Shown here: positions 1 through 9,018 of the stretch, piece after piece
How the letters are laid out: every line of letters starts with the position of its first letter
How positions within the stretch are numbered: position 1 is the first letter of the stretch
From: Schaalia sp. Marseille-Q2122
GTDB lineage: Bacteria; Actinomycetota; Actinomycetes; Actinomycetales; Actinomycetaceae
Assembly (NCBI RefSeq): GCF_903645355.1
Contig: NZ_CAHJXR010000001.1
Span: forward strand, 62,001 to 126,000
DNA: 64,000 nt
Direction of reading: 5' to 3'
The notes under the pieces: generated by a model
Databases searched by the model: none
Seen by the model: only the letters and a program-made list of their open reading frames with translations
What the model was told of the DNA's origin: nothing
Program-made: the position numbers and the translations under genes

Positions 1-879
1 CTCCTTGGAACCTTCACCTACCTGCGCCGACAAGCCCTCATCGCCGACGTCGTCGGCCACTCCACCATGCTGGGCGTCACCAGCGCCTTCCTCTTCTCAG
101 TGCTGGCCCTGGGCATTGATGGACGCAATATGATCGTCATCGTGATCGTCAGCGCCATCGTCGGCGTCCTTTCCTCCGCGCTGAGCAGCTTCCTTGAAAG
201 GATCACCCCCCTTGGGCACGACACCACCATGGCTGTCATCCTCGCCCTCACCTTCGGCGGCGGCATGGCGCTACTGTCTGAGATCAACAAGAGGACCTTC
301 CCCTCCTCCAAAGCCGGCCTGAAGGACTACCTCTTCGGTAATGCCACGACCCTCACCTGGTCCGATATCCGCATCTCCGGAGCCTTCGCCCTCGCTGCCC
401 TCCTCGTCGTCCTCATCCTGTGGTCCGATATTCAGCTCTACATCTTCGACGCTGCCGCAGCGACAGTCCTTGGACGCCCCGTACGCCTCGTATCCATCGC
501 CCTGACCAGCGCAACCGTCATCGGCATCGTCATCGGCGTCAAAGCCGTGGGTCTCGTCCTCGTTGTCGCCTACGTCATCCTTCCGGCCGTATCTGCCCGC
601 CAGTGGGTGAACTCCATGCGATCCATGGCTATCCTCGCTGGCCTCTTTGGGATGTTCGCCTCGGTCGCCGGATCGATTATCTCCATCACCGCAGGCAAAC
701 TCCCCACCGGCCCCACCACGGTCATCGTCCTTACGCTCCTCACAGTCTTCTCTCTGCTCGCCGCGCCTGAACGCTCACTGATCCTGCGCGCCATACGCCG
801 ACGCCAAGCCCGCCAGGTCCTGCTTGAGCAACTACAACGAGAGGCGCAGGGCAGCACGATGCAGGAGGTGACAGCATGA
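1..879 (+). CDS. Metal ABC transporter permease (ZnuB/MntB type), 5'-truncated by window edge
   Basis: Membrane-spanning permease of the ABC-3 family that imports Zn2+ or Mn2+. The frame is open from base 1, so the true start lies upstream. The visible part is 292 residues, close to the usual 280-300, so only a short N-terminus is missing. The early segment RRQALIADVVGHSTMLG is the family's conserved loop just after the first membrane helix. Several hydrophobic helices follow and the C-terminal tail is basic and cytoplasmic. The stop overlaps the start of the next permease (ATGA), so the two are translationally coupled and probably form a heterodimeric channel. The ATPase and binding protein are expected upstream, outside the window. 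The metal cannot be told from the sequence. Confidence 0.88.
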   Translation, partial: LLGTFTYLRRQALIADVVGHSTMLGVTSAFLFSVLALGIDGRNMIVIVIVSAIVGVLSSALSSFLERITPLGHDTTMAVILALTFGGGMALLSEINKRTFPSSKAGLKDYLFGNATTLTWSDIRISGAFALAALLVVLILWSDIQLYIFDAAAATVLGRPVRLVSIALTSATVIGIVIGVKAVGLVLVVAYVILPAVSARQWVNSMRSMAILAGLFGMFASVAGSIISITAGKLPTGPTTVIVLTLLTVFSLLAAPERSLILRAIRRRQARQVLLEQLQREAQGSTMQEVTA

Positions 880-1826
880 CCCCCTACGCAGCTGGCGTCA
901 TGATGCTCATGGTCCTCACCGCCATTACCTGCGCACTCCCGGGCGCCTTCCTCGTCACCTCGCGCCAATCCATGCTCGTTGACGCGATGAGCCACGCAGC
1001 CTTCCCCGGTATCGTCCTGGCCGCACTCATCTGGCCCATCGGTTCGCCCTACCTCATTATTGGTGCAGCTCTCCTTGCCCTCCTTGTCGTCATCGCCTCA
1101 GAAGCGGTCGAACACACAGGCCTGGTCTCACGCGACGCCGCTCAGGGCCTTTTGTTCCCGGGCTTATTTTCCGTGGGCGTGGTGCTGCTGTCCACGAAGT
1201 TCGCCCACCTCCACCTGCACGAGGACGCCGTCCTCGTGGGAGACCCCAATATCGTTGCCGTCACGCATCTGACGATCTTTGGCGTGGATGTTGGCCCCTC
1301 CTACGCCTACGTCATGCTGGGTGTCCTCGCACTCAATGCGCTCTTCCTTGTCTTGACGCACCGCCAGCTCAGTGTCGTCGTGTTTGACGCCGACTATGCG
1401 CGCACCATTGGCCTGCCCGTACGAGGCCTACGCATGGCAGCGATGGTGCTGGTGGCAATCACCCTCACGGCCTCCTTCTATGCGGCAGGCGCGGTGCTTG
1501 TCATCGCCTTCGTCGTCGTGCCTGCGGCTACAGCCTCACTCTTTGCCAGATCCTTCCCCGGCGTCATCTGGGGTTCAGTGGGCATCGCAGCGGTCATCAC
1601 CGTGCCGGTATTCCTCGCCACCTACTACACGGCGAGGCCAACATCGTCATGGACGGCGTGGGCTTTTGGGGCCGTGTTCGTATTGGCAGCTGTGGTGCGT
1701 CATCTTGGTCGCGTCCTGCACCATGCGCGCCTGCGCAGCGGGGTAGAGGCGGACTCTCAAGGGGAGGCTGAGGCGGAGGTGGCGAGCGCGCCAGAAGCGC
1801 GTGTGAGGGCCGAAAAAGTGGTGTGA
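876..1826 (+). CDS. Metal ABC transporter permease (ABC-3 family), second subunit
   Basis: A 316-residue integral membrane protein paralogous to the preceding permease. The segment SRQSMLVDAMSHAAFPG near residue 30 matches the signature loop after helix 1. A histidine-rich stretch, FAHLHLHEDAV, near residue 105 could touch metal on the outer face. The C-terminal 30 residues are charged and cytoplasmic. The start overlaps the previous stop by ATGA and a GGAGG lies just upstream (AGGAGGTGACAGC). Last gene of the operon. Two different permeases in one operon are typical of Mn/Zn/Fe systems of the MntBCD or SitCD kind. Confidence 0.88.
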   Translation: MTPYAAGVMMLMVLTAITCALPGAFLVTSRQSMLVDAMSHAAFPGIVLAALIWPIGSPYLIIGAALLALLVVIASEAVEHTGLVSRDAAQGLLFPGLFSVGVVLLSTKFAHLHLHEDAVLVGDPNIVAVTHLTIFGVDVGPSYAYVMLGVLALNALFLVLTHRQLSVVVFDADYARTIGLPVRGLRMAAMVLVAITLTASFYAAGAVLVIAFVVVPAATASLFARSFPGVIWGSVGIAAVITVPVFLATYYTARPTSSWTAWAFGAVFVLAAVVRHLGRVLHHARLRSGVEADSQGEAEAEVASAPEARVRAEKVV

Positions 1827-1897
1827 GAATAACCATGACAGCAGGATTTGGAAAAGAAGATCACCCCTGCTAATGTTTTCTTTCGTCGCAATGAGAC

Positions 1898-1913
1898 AGC
1901 TCAATATTGAGCT
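1898..1913. promoter_or_regulatory. 16-bp perfect palindrome between metal transporter and tRNA-Gln
   Basis: AGCTCAATATTGAGCT is exactly self-complementary and sits 71 bp after the permease stop and 20 bp before tRNA-Gln. It could be the operon's hairpin terminator, although no T-run follows, or an operator. Function unknown. Confidence 0.4.
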
Positions 1914-1933
1914 CAGTCTTTGAGTGAACACCA

Positions 1934-2005
1934 TGGGGTATGGTGTAATTGGCAGCACGAAGGTTTCTGGTTCCTTTAGTCTTGGTTCGAGTCCAGGTAC
2001 CCCAG
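1934..2005 (+). tRNA. tRNA-Gln (anticodon CTG)
   Basis: Cloverleaf found by eye. Acceptor TGGGGTA pairs with TACCCCA, and the T-arm is GGTTCGAGTCC. The anticodon loop is TTCTGGT, with a U-U apposition at the base of the loop. Discriminator G. CCA is not encoded. Confidence 0.93.
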
Positions 2006-2043
2006 CGGTTAGCAGTCGCTAGCAATAGTGAAAGCTGACAGTG

Positions 2044-2116
2044 GCCCCCATCGTCTAGCGGCCTAGGACGACGCCCTCTCACGGCGTTAACACCGGTTCA
2101 AATCCGGTTGGGGGTA
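2044..2116 (+). tRNA. tRNA-Glu (anticodon CTC), copy 1
   Basis: Acceptor GCCCCCA pairs with TGGGGGT (terminal G-U). Anticodon stem ACGCC/GGCGT with loop CTCTCAC. T-arm GGTTCAAATCC. Identical over its full length to the copy 116 bp downstream. Confidence 0.95.
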
Positions 2117-2159
2117 CGGATCCATGCGGATCATAAACACCTGCTTGCAGGTCATATGG

Positions 2160-2232
2160 GCCCCCATCGTCTAGCGGCCTAGGACGACGCCCTCTCACGG
2201 CGTTAACACCGGTTCAAATCCGGTTGGGGGTA
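2160..2232 (+). tRNA. tRNA-Glu (anticodon CTC), copy 2
   Basis: Base-for-base duplicate of the tRNA-Glu at 2044. The flanks differ, so the duplicated unit is essentially the tRNA gene itself. Confidence 0.95.
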
Positions 2233-2238
2233 CAAGAG

Positions 2239-2266
2239 ATCGGGAGGAACTACGGTTCCTCCCGAT
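2239..2266 (+). terminator. Hairpin ending the tRNA cluster
   Basis: Perfect 12-bp stem ATCGGGAGGAAC / GTTCCTCCCGAT with a TACG loop, 7 bp after the last tRNA. There is no clear T-run, so it may act as a processing or terminator hairpin. The 387-bp gap from here to 2619 holds no gene; it holds this hairpin, the palindromic repeat at 2403 and the regulator's terminator at 2555. Confidence 0.6.
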
Positions 2267-2402
2267 TGTCGTATGCGTTCAAGGCTTTGAGGCCTCTAGG
2301 GCCTTGCCCAGAATGCCTGGTCTTAAGGCCCATTTTTCTGTTGTCGCGTCTCTTCTCTCCGGAGTGCTTGAGCGGGGAGTTGTGTGACGGTTGTTGTGTT
2401 GT

Positions 2403-2460
2403 GGAGCAGTTGTGATCTTTTGTGCCGGTTATTGGTGTCACGCAATGCAACAAGTGCTCC
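2403..2460 (+). repeat. 58-nt nested palindromic repeat, copy A
   Basis: The ends GGAGCAGTTGT and ACAAGTGCTCC form an 11-bp inverted repeat with one mismatch. The same 58-nt element occurs in reverse orientation at 42666-42723, with equal length and roughly 80% identity, including an unbroken shared run from GGTGTCACG to CAACAA. A GGGGAGTTGTG motif lies 18 bp before it. Intergenic, non-coding, REP-like or MITE-like. No transposase is visible in the window. Confidence 0.7.
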
Positions 2461-2554
2461 GTAAGTGGCCTCTGCGCGGACAATGCGTGCGCAGTCGACC
2501 TGCCTCGGCCAGCCTCTCCGCGAACACAGGACAACCAGCACCAAGCTTTTGCGC

Positions 2555-2600
2555 AAAAAACTCCCCGCCGGGCGGTGCGAGAACCGGCCCGGCGGGGAGT
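2555..2600 (-). terminator. Rho-independent terminator of the IclR-type regulator
   Basis: 13-bp perfect stem ACTCCCCGCCGGG / CCCGGCGGGGAGT (2560-2572 with 2588-2600), followed on the minus strand by TTTTTT (2555-2560). It lies 20 bp beyond the regulator's stop. Confidence 0.88.
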
Positions 2601-2619
2601 CCTTTTCAGGGGAGGTGCA

Positions 2620-3354
2620 CTAAAGTTCAACGTCCTCGACAGTTCGGAGGAAGTCCGAGAGGCGGTTAGCCGCTGCAACAACCGAGGGCCCGTGTTGACG
2701 GCCCGGCTGACGGCCCATGCGCTCAATGGGTCCAGAGATGGAGATTGCTGCCAGGACGCGCCCGGAGGGGCCTCGAACGGGCGCCGACACGGAAGCAACA
2801 CCGGGTTCGCGTTCTCCCACGGACTGTGCCCAGCCGCGGCGGCGAACCTGAGAGAGCATGGTGGCGTTAAAGGAGGCGCCATAGAGGCCACGGTGCAGGC
2901 GGTCGGGTTCTTCCCAGGCGAGGAGGACCTGCGCGGCCGAGCCTGCCTTCATGGAGAGGGTGGCGCCAACGGGGATGGAGTCACGCAGACCCATCTTGCG
3001 TTCCGATGCGGCCACACAGATACGCACGTCGCCTTGGCGGCGGTACAGCTGCGTGGATTCCTTCGAGTGGTCGCGTAGGGCAATCAGGACGGGCATTGCG
3101 GCCGAGAGAAGACGATCCTCGCCTGCGGATGAGGCGAGTTCTTGAAGGCGGGGACCCAGAATGAAGCGTCCCTGCATGTCACGGGCCACCATGCGGTGGT
3201 ATTCGAGTGCGACAGCCAGACGGTGGGCTGTCGGGCGAGCCAAACCGGTACTAGAGACGAGTTGAGCGAGGGTGGCGGGACCTGCTTCGAGGGCGCTGAG
3301 GACCATCGCCGCCTTGTCCAGAACGCCCACTCCACTGGATGTTGTGTCCTCCAT
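2620..3354 (-). CDS. ltbR: IclR-family transcriptional regulator, LtbR/NdgR type
   Basis: A 244-residue regulator divergent from leuCD, the arrangement in which LtbR (Corynebacterium) and NdgR (Streptomyces) control leucine genes. The N-terminal winged helix (about residues 8-70) contains LARPTAHRLAVALEYHRMVA and is followed by the IclR effector domain. The C-terminal half has QSVGEREPGVASVSAPV, highly characteristic of this subfamily. The ATG at 3354 gives MEDTTSSGVGVLDKA, matching relatives; an in-frame GTG seven codons upstream is possible but has no better ribosome site. It probably senses branched-chain amino-acid status. A 15-bp palindrome in the divergent gap is the likely operator. 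Confidence 0.9.
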   Translation of the reverse strand: MEDTTSSGVGVLDKAAMVLSALEAGPATLAQLVSSTGLARPTAHRLAVALEYHRMVARDMQGRFILGPRLQELASSAGEDRLLSAAMPVLIALRDHSKESTQLYRRQGDVRICVAASERKMGLRDSIPVGATLSMKAGSAAQVLLAWEEPDRLHRGLYGASFNATMLSQVRRRGWAQSVGEREPGVASVSAPVRGPSGRVLAAISISGPIERMGRQPGRQHGPSVVAAANRLSDFLRTVEDVEL

Positions 3355-3431
3355 ACCCAAAGTTTCCCATCTCACGCACTGAGATGCAAAACCCTAGAGC
3401 GGGAAAACTGGCCAAACATGGAGCGCAGACA

Positions 3432-3446
3432 CAGGGTGACACCCTG
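3432..3446. promoter_or_regulatory. Candidate LtbR operator between ltbR and leuC
   Basis: CAGGGTG-A-CACCCTG is a perfect 7+1+7 inverted repeat in the 132-bp divergent gap, 40 bp before the leuC start. The position suits repression of leuCD and autoregulation. The assignment to LtbR is by location only. Confidence 0.5.
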
Positions 3447-3486
3447 ACAGAATCCATCGACTACGCGACCTGAAGGAGGAGAGGCG

Positions 3487-4980
3487 ATGGCGGGCACTTT
3501 GGCGGAAAAGGTCTGGTCAGACCACATTGTGACGCGCGGAGAAGGCGGTGCTCCCGACCTTCTGTACATCGATTTGCACCTCGTCCATGAGGTCACCAGC
3601 CCCCAGGCTTTTGACGGATTACGCCTCGCTGGACGTCGGGTCAGGCGACCTGAACATACGATCGCAACCGAGGACCACAACACCCCCACCGTCGACATCG
3701 ACCAACCCATCGCCGATGAAACCTCCCGCATCCAGATCAACACCCTGCGCGCCAACGCTGAAGAATTCGGCATCCGCATCCACTCCCTGGGCGATGCGGA
3801 CCAGGGCATCGTCCACGTCGTTGGCCCCCAGCTGGGCCTGACCCAGCCGGGCATGACCATTGTCTGCGGCGACTCCCACACCTCCACCCACGGCGCCTTT
3901 GGCGCACTCGCCTTCGGTATTGGCACCTCCGAGGTCGAACACGTCCTCGCCACCCAGACTCTGCCGCTGGCCCCCTTCAAGACCATGGCGATCACGGTCA
4001 ACGGCTCTTTGCCGCCGGGTTCCTCGGCAAAGGACATTATCCTGGCCGTCATTGCCAAGATCGGCACAGGCGGCGGACAGGGCTACGTCCTCGAATATCG
4101 CGGCCAGGCAATCCGCGAGCTCTCCATGGAGGGCCGCATGACCATCTGCAATATGTCCATTGAGGCCGGTGCTCGCGCCGGCATGGTCGCCCCCGACCAG
4201 ACGACCTTCGACTACATCAAGGGCCGCCCCCACGCCCCCGAAGGTGAGGACTGGGACGCGGCCGTGGCCTACTGGTCAACGCTGCGCTCCGATGATGACG
4301 CCACCTTCGACGCTGAGGTCATCCTCGAAGCCGCCGACATTGAACCCTTCGTCACCTGGGGAACCAACCCCGGCCAGGGCGTGCGCTTGTCTGATAGCGT
4401 GCCCCACCCCGAGGACTTCACGGACGAAACCCTGCGCGTCGCCGCTGAACGCGCCCTGGAATACATGGACCTCACGCCCGGCACCCCCATGCGTGAGATC
4501 CCCGTTGACGCTGTTTTCCTCGGCTCGTGCACGAACGGCCGCATCGAGGACCTGCGAGCTGCCGCTGCGGTTATTCAAGGCCGCACAAAGGCTCCGGGCG
4601 TGCGCATGCTCGTCGTCCCAGGCTCGGCGCGTGTGCGCCTGCAGGCTGAAGCTGAGGGCCTGGATAAGATCTTCAATGCTTTCGGCGCTGAATGGCGTAA
4701 TGCCGGGTGCTCCATGTGTCTAGGGATGAATCCCGACCAGCTAGGCCCGGGGGAGCGTGCGGCGTCGACCTCGAACCGTAACTTTGAGGGACGGCAGGGG
4801 AAGGGGTCGCGCACGCACCTCGTCTCGCCCCTCGTCGCTGCAGCAACTGCGGTGCGCGGCACCCTTTCAAGCCCCAATGACCTTGACCCTGCGCCCGACT
4901 TGTCTGCCTTCCTCGGTGCGCCCACCGGCCCGGAGGGGACGCAGGACGAGGCCACCCCCAGCGTCGGCTGCGGCTGCTAA
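3487..4980 (+). CDS. leuC: 3-Isopropylmalate dehydratase large subunit
   Basis: Aconitase-family subunit (497 residues, family usually about 470) that, with LeuD, isomerises 2- to 3-isopropylmalate in leucine synthesis in the cytoplasm. The three [4Fe-4S] cysteines are in place: one in [14 protein letters not shown] and two in [13 protein letters not shown]. The N-terminal VWSDHIV, the [12 protein letters not shown] segment and [20 protein letters not shown] are typical. A GGAGGAG ribosome site precedes the ATG. leuD follows 25 bp later, so they form one operon. The C-terminal tail ends in CGC, which could aid cluster handling but is not a known motif. Regulation is probably by the divergent IclR protein. 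Confidence 0.97.
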   Translation: MAGTLAEKVWSDHIVTRGEGGAPDLLYIDLHLVHEVTSPQAFDGLRLAGRRVRRPEHTIATEDHNTPTVDIDQPIADETSRIQINTLRANAEEFGIRIHSLGDADQGIVHVVGPQLGLTQPGMTIVCGDSHTSTHGAFGALAFGIGTSEVEHVLATQTLPLAPFKTMAITVNGSLPPGSSAKDIILAVIAKIGTGGGQGYVLEYRGQAIRELSMEGRMTICNMSIEAGARAGMVAPDQTTFDYIKGRPHAPEGEDWDAAVAYWSTLRSDDDATFDAEVILEAADIEPFVTWGTNPGQGVRLSDSVPHPEDFTDETLRVAAERALEYMDLTPGTPMREIPVDAVFLGSCTNGRIEDLRAAAAVIQGRTKAPGVRMLVVPGSARVRLQAEAEGLDKIFNAFGAEWRNAGCSMCLGMNPDQLGPGERAASTSNRNFEGRQGKGSRTHLVSPLVAAATAVRGTLSSPNDLDPAPDLSAFLGAPTGPEGTQDEATPSVGCGC

Positions 4981-5005
4981 CCAACCAAGGACGGAGGACA
5001 TTCCC

Positions 5006-5668
5006 ATGGAAAAGTTCACGACCCACACGGGCATTGGTGTTCCGCTGCGCCGCTCCAACGTTGACACCGACCAGATCATCCCCGCTGTCTACCTCAAGCG
5101 CGTCACCCGCACCGGCTTTGAGGACGCGCTTTTTGCCGCCTGGCGTGGCGACCCCGACTTCGTCCTCAATAACGATGCCTACGCCGCCGGCTCGGTCCTC
5201 GTGGCAGGGCCCGATTTTGGGACCGGATCGTCCCGCGAGCATGCGGTGTGGGCGTTGAAGGACTACGGCTTCCGCGTCGTCCTCGCCCCGAAGTTTGCTG
5301 ACATTTTCCGCGGTAACTCCGGTAAGCAGGGCCTCCTGACGGGCATTATCAGCCAGGAGGACACTGAAATGCTGTGGAAGATCCTCGAACATGAGCCGGG
5401 CGCGACCATCACCGTCTCCCTGGAGGAACGCACCGTCACTGCGGGCACTTTCGTGTGCTCCTTCCAGATTGACGACTACACGCGCTGGCGTCTGATGGAG
5501 GGCCTGGATGACATTGGCCTGACCCTGCGTGATGAAGAAGCCATCGCCGCCTACGAGGCTTCCCGCCCCTCCTTTAAGCCGGCAACCTTGCCCGCAAAGA
5601 CCCTCCCCGCACAAGAGGTTGTTTCTGCACGTCCGGTGGCATTGGGGATGCCGGGGATTCGTTCCTGA
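5006..5668 (+). CDS. leuD: 3-Isopropylmalate dehydratase small subunit
   Basis: 220-residue swivel-domain partner of LeuC (usual length about 200). The N-terminus [20 protein letters not shown] and the motif [17 protein letters not shown] are diagnostic; the latter holds the active-site loop. The start is the ATG at 5006, preceded by GGAGG (ACGGAGGACATTCCC); longer in-frame readings run back into leuC and are shadows. The C-terminal 25 residues, from about [12 protein letters not shown], look like a low-complexity tail beyond the usual end. 25 bp downstream of leuC. Confidence 0.96.
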   Translation: MEKFTTHTGIGVPLRRSNVDTDQIIPAVYLKRVTRTGFEDALFAAWRGDPDFVLNNDAYAAGSVLVAGPDFGTGSSREHAVWALKDYGFRVVLAPKFADIFRGNSGKQGLLTGIISQEDTEMLWKILEHEPGATITVSLEERTVTAGTFVCSFQIDDYTRWRLMEGLDDIGLTLRDEEAIAAYEASRPSFKPATLPAKTLPAQEVVSARPVALGMPGIRS

Positions 5669-5806
5669 TTCGACAGGTGTTGCCATTGCAACACCGTGGC
5701 GCCTACTTGATGCCCAGCTCTGCTCTAGAGTTAGTCTCAGAGATTGACAAGCTGGCGCCCGCCTGGGCAGCTCAAAGATAGACACACGGGAATGGAGCAC
5801 TCTCCC

Positions 5807-7132
5807 ATGACCTCAATCCTCCAAGTTGAAGGTGGACACCCCCTGACGGGCACTATCACCGTGCGCGGTGCAAAGAACTTTGTGCCCAAAGCAATGGTGG
5901 CCTCACTCCTTGGCGACACTCCCTCTGAGCTGCGCAACGTGCCCCTCATCCGTGACGTGGACGTCGTCTCTGACCTCCTGCGTGCGCACGGGGTGGAGGT
6001 CAGCTTCGATCAGGCCCACGGCACGATGGTCATGGATCCTTCGAATGTCACTCGCGCTCAGCGTTCCGACATTGACGCCCTTGGGGGCGCCTCCCGTATC
6101 CCGATCCTTTTTTGCGGCCCCCTGCTTCACCAGCTCGGCGAGGCCTTCATCCCCGAACTGGGCGGATGCAATATCGGCGGACGTCCCATTGACTTCCACC
6201 TGGAAATCCTGCGTTCCTTCGGTGCAACGGTAGAAAAGCGCGCCGATGGCGTGCACATCACCCGCCCCGCTGAGGGCCTCCAGGGTACCGTCATTGACCT
6301 GCGTTTCCCCTCAGTAGGGGCAACCGAGCAGACCCTGCTGACCGCCGTGCGTGCCGAGGGCCTCACGACCCTGCGAGGCGCAGCTGTTGAACCCGAGATC
6401 ATGGACCTCATTAACGTCTTGCAGAAGATGGGCGCCATTATCTCCGTCGACACTGACCGCACCATCCGCATTGAGGGCGTCTCCAGCTTGCGCGGCTACA
6501 CTCACACGGCCCTGCCTGACCGCATTGAGGCCGCATCCTGGGGCGCTGCGGCCCTGGCTACCCACGGCGACATTTACGTCCTGGGCGCCCACCAGCCCGA
6601 CATGACAACCTTCCTCAATACCTTCCGTAAGGTCGGTGGCGCTTTCGATATTGATGCCGAGGGCATCCGCTTCTACCACCCGGGTGGAACCCTGAACTCC
6701 ATTGCCCTAGAAACCGCCGTCCACCCCGGTTTCATGACCGACTGGCAGCAGCCCCTGGTTGTCGCCCTCACTCAGGCAACCGGTTTGTCGATCGTGCATG
6801 AGACGGTCTACGAGAACCGTTTCGGCTTCACCAAGGCCTTGCGTAAGATGGGCGCCCACATTCAGGTGTACAAGGAGTGCCTGGGCTCAACCCCCTGCCG
6901 TTTCGGTCAGCGTAACTTCATGCACTCGGCGGTCATCTCTGGCCCAACGCCCCTGCATAGCGCCGATATTACGGTCCCTGACCTGCGCGGCGGTTTCTCT
7001 CACCTCATCGCGGCTCTAGCTGCGGAAGGAACCTCGCGAGTGTCCGGCATTGACGTGATTTCTCGCGGCTACGAGCACTTCATCACCAAGCTGCGTCAGC
7101 TGGACGCTCGCGTGAACTACGTGGAGAACTGA
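5807..7132 (+). CDS. murA: UDP-N-acetylglucosamine 1-carboxyvinyltransferase
   Basis: First committed enzyme of peptidoglycan synthesis: transfers enolpyruvate from PEP to UDP-GlcNAc in the cytoplasm. 441 residues. The N-terminus has VRGAKNFVPKAMVASLL (the substrate lysine-asparagine pair in GAKN). The loop GGCNIGGRPIDFH contains the cysteine attacked by fosfomycin, so fosfomycin sensitivity at this residue is expected. The start at 5807 has GGAG 9 bp upstream; an in-frame ATG at 5792 would also work but has no site. Separated from leuD by 138 bp, so probably its own promoter. The lipid kinase starts 5 bp after its stop. Confidence 0.95.
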   Translation: MTSILQVEGGHPLTGTITVRGAKNFVPKAMVASLLGDTPSELRNVPLIRDVDVVSDLLRAHGVEVSFDQAHGTMVMDPSNVTRAQRSDIDALGGASRIPILFCGPLLHQLGEAFIPELGGCNIGGRPIDFHLEILRSFGATVEKRADGVHITRPAEGLQGTVIDLRFPSVGATEQTLLTAVRAEGLTTLRGAAVEPEIMDLINVLQKMGAIISVDTDRTIRIEGVSSLRGYTHTALPDRIEAASWGAAALATHGDIYVLGAHQPDMTTFLNTFRKVGGAFDIDAEGIRFYHPGGTLNSIALETAVHPGFMTDWQQPLVVALTQATGLSIVHETVYENRFGFTKALRKMGAHIQVYKECLGSTPCRFGQRNFMHSAVISGPTPLHSADITVPDLRGGFSHLIAALAAEGTSRVSGIDVISRGYEHFITKLRQLDARVNYVEN

Positions 7133-7137
7133 CACCC

Positions 7138-8082
7138 ATGGATTGGGAGATGCTGGGGGAGCATGCTCTCCCCAGGGAAATGCACCTGCTCGTGTCCTCG
7201 ATGAGCGCGCGAGGCCGCGCGATCGAGGTTGGACCTGCGGTTGTGCGCACCCTGCGTGCGGGTGGATGGAAGGTCACCGTGTCGGTGACAACCCCCGAGG
7301 ACACCCCCCGCAAGATCGCCGCAGCATCGCGGGCTCCTTTCGTGGCCGCCTTGGGTGGGGATGGATACCTATCGGCTGTCGCGCAGGGCGTTCACGATTC
7401 CGATGCTGTCTTCATCCCCATGCCCGGTGGGCGAGGTAATGACCTGTGCCGCGCCTTGGGCGTGAGCCATGATCCTTTTGCCCGTGCTCACGAGGTCGCC
7501 GCTTTCGGCGTGGACACGGGGGATTCGGCTGACCTTGAGGCGCATATTCGCGACATTGACGGCGTGTGGGTGCGTGACGAGGACGGCTGCGACAAGCTGG
7601 TATTGGGGATCGTGGCCGTCGGCTATGAGGCTCGTGCCAATGAGATGGCGAATGCCTCGTGGTTCCGCTCCGGCCCGATGGCCTACGCCTATGGTGCTTT
7701 CGCTGCTTTTGCGACCTTTAAGGAGCGTCCCTTCCGCGCCGTCATTGACGGGAAGGATCGTGACTTGACGGGCTGGGTGGCGTCAGTGTCGAATTCTGGG
7801 TGTTCAGGTGGTGGCATCCGCATGGTGCCCAGCTCGGACCTTGAAGATGGCACGATGGAGCTCTTCCACATTGGGCGAGCCTCTAAGCGCACCGCTCTGG
7901 CGGCATTGACCCAGATCGTGGTGAAACGCAATGCGGATCATCCGCTGGTGACGATCGAACCCGTCCACGAGGTCACCTTCACCGAACCTGCCGGTGTGAA
8001 GGCTTGGGCTGATGGCGACCCGATTGCCTCCATTCCTTGCACGATGAGGGTTGCTCAGGGCGTTGTCCGTATGCTTGCCTGA
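7138..8082 (+). CDS. Diacylglycerol/lipid kinase family protein
   Basis: 314-residue cytoplasmic kinase of the DAGK catalytic family (YegS/BmrU/DgkB type) that phosphorylates diacylglycerol or a related lipid. The nucleotide-binding core is clear: FVAALGGDGYLSAVAQG near residue 70 and PMPGGRGNDLCRALG near residue 95, the family's GGDGT-like and GGTxND-like motifs. The C-terminal beta-sandwich includes SGGGIRMVPSSDLEDG. It starts 5 bp after murA and shares its transcript; the ribosome site would be the GTGGAG in the end of murA. With plsC just downstream, a role in recycling diacylglycerol into phosphatidic acid fits. The exact lipid is not readable. Confidence 0.88.
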   Translation: MDWEMLGEHALPREMHLLVSSMSARGRAIEVGPAVVRTLRAGGWKVTVSVTTPEDTPRKIAAASRAPFVAALGGDGYLSAVAQGVHDSDAVFIPMPGGRGNDLCRALGVSHDPFARAHEVAAFGVDTGDSADLEAHIRDIDGVWVRDEDGCDKLVLGIVAVGYEARANEMANASWFRSGPMAYAYGAFAAFATFKERPFRAVIDGKDRDLTGWVASVSNSGCSGGGIRMVPSSDLEDGTMELFHIGRASKRTALAALTQIVVKRNADHPLVTIEPVHEVTFTEPAGVKAWADGDPIASIPCTMRVAQGVVRMLA

Positions 8083-8157
8083 GCGTTTGTGCGCTGCACT
8101 ATCTCAGATGTGAGCCGGTGCCGTCAGCGCTGCGCTCACGCATTAAGATGAGGAACC

Positions 8158-8946
8158 ATGAGCAAACCGGTCACTGGCCTGTATCGCGTTGTCAAGGGCA
8201 TCGCTAAGCCCCTCATGGGCACGTGGGTGAAGATGGATGTCTCCGGTGAGGAGCATCTTCCCGCCGAAGGCGCCTTCATCATCACCCCGAACCACATTTC
8301 CAACTTCGATCCGGTGTGCATCGCCCATTTCATGATGCAGCGCGGCTATCCGGTGCGTTTCCTCGCTAAGGCCGAGCTGTTTAAGACGCCTGTCGTTGGC
8401 CAGATTCTGCGTTCTATGGGGATGGTGCCCGTTGAGCGTAACTCTGATGACCCGGCAGCCGTCCTCGAGTACGCGCGTCAGGCGCTGCGTGATGGCGAGT
8501 GCGTGGGTATCTACCCTGAGGGGACGCTCACTCGGGACCCGCAGATGTGGCCGATGAAGCCTAAGACCGGTGCTGCTCGCCTGGCGTTGGATACGGGCGT
8601 GCCCGTCATTCCCATCGCCCAGTGGGGTGCTCATGAGGTCATCCCGCGTTATGCCGCCAGCATTGACCTGCGCCCGCAGCGTCCGATCATTATCCGCGTG
8701 TGCCCGCCGGTGGATCTGTCCGACCTGATGACCGAGGAGGGTTCGGCCAATCACGAGGCCGTGCAGGAAGCGACGCGCCGTATTCACGCGGCGATCGTCA
8801 AGGGTGTTGAAGAGATCCGCGGCGAGAAGGCCCCTGCGAAGCCTTGGGATTCTTCGGTGATGAGCGGGCCGGATAAGAAGACGCTGGGGCGTTTTTCGAA
8901 GTGGCGTCGCTCCCTGGCCAAGCGGGGTCGTTCCCTCAAGGGCTGA
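8158..8946 (+). CDS. plsC: 1-Acyl-sn-glycerol-3-phosphate acyltransferase
   Basis: 262-residue membrane-associated acyltransferase making phosphatidic acid. The catalytic HX4D motif is NHISNFD (about residue 45), and the phosphate-binding motif is YPEGTLTRD (about residue 120). A third conserved block, PVIPIAQWGAHEV, follows. The C-terminus ends in a strongly basic tail (KWRRSLAKRGRSLKG), useful for contact with the membrane surface. It sits 75 bp after the lipid kinase; both enzymes feed phospholipid synthesis. A strong terminator follows at 8961. Confidence 0.92.
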   Translation: MSKPVTGLYRVVKGIAKPLMGTWVKMDVSGEEHLPAEGAFIITPNHISNFDPVCIAHFMMQRGYPVRFLAKAELFKTPVVGQILRSMGMVPVERNSDDPAAVLEYARQALRDGECVGIYPEGTLTRDPQMWPMKPKTGAARLALDTGVPVIPIAQWGAHEVIPRYAASIDLRPQRPIIIRVCPPVDLSDLMTEEGSANHEAVQEATRRIHAAIVKGVEEIRGEKAPAKPWDSSVMSGPDKKTLGRFSKWRRSLAKRGRSLKG

Positions 8947-8960
8947 CGCTCCCGACGATG

Positions 8961-9018
8961 AACGAGGCACCCGCCCAGCTGTCCTTCGCTGCAGAAGGGA
9001 GTGGGCGGGTGCCTCGTT
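8961..9018 (+). terminator. Terminator after plsC
   Basis: 17-bp perfect stem (8961-8977 with 9002-9018), core GAGGCACCCGCCCA / TGGGCGGGTGCCTC, followed by TTATCTT. It ends the murA-plsC transcript. Confidence 0.85.

Noticed and set aside
2422-3078. A 218-codon plus-strand frame across the terminator and regulator gene
   Set aside because: It crosses the ltbR terminator and runs antisense to ltbR; no start signal.
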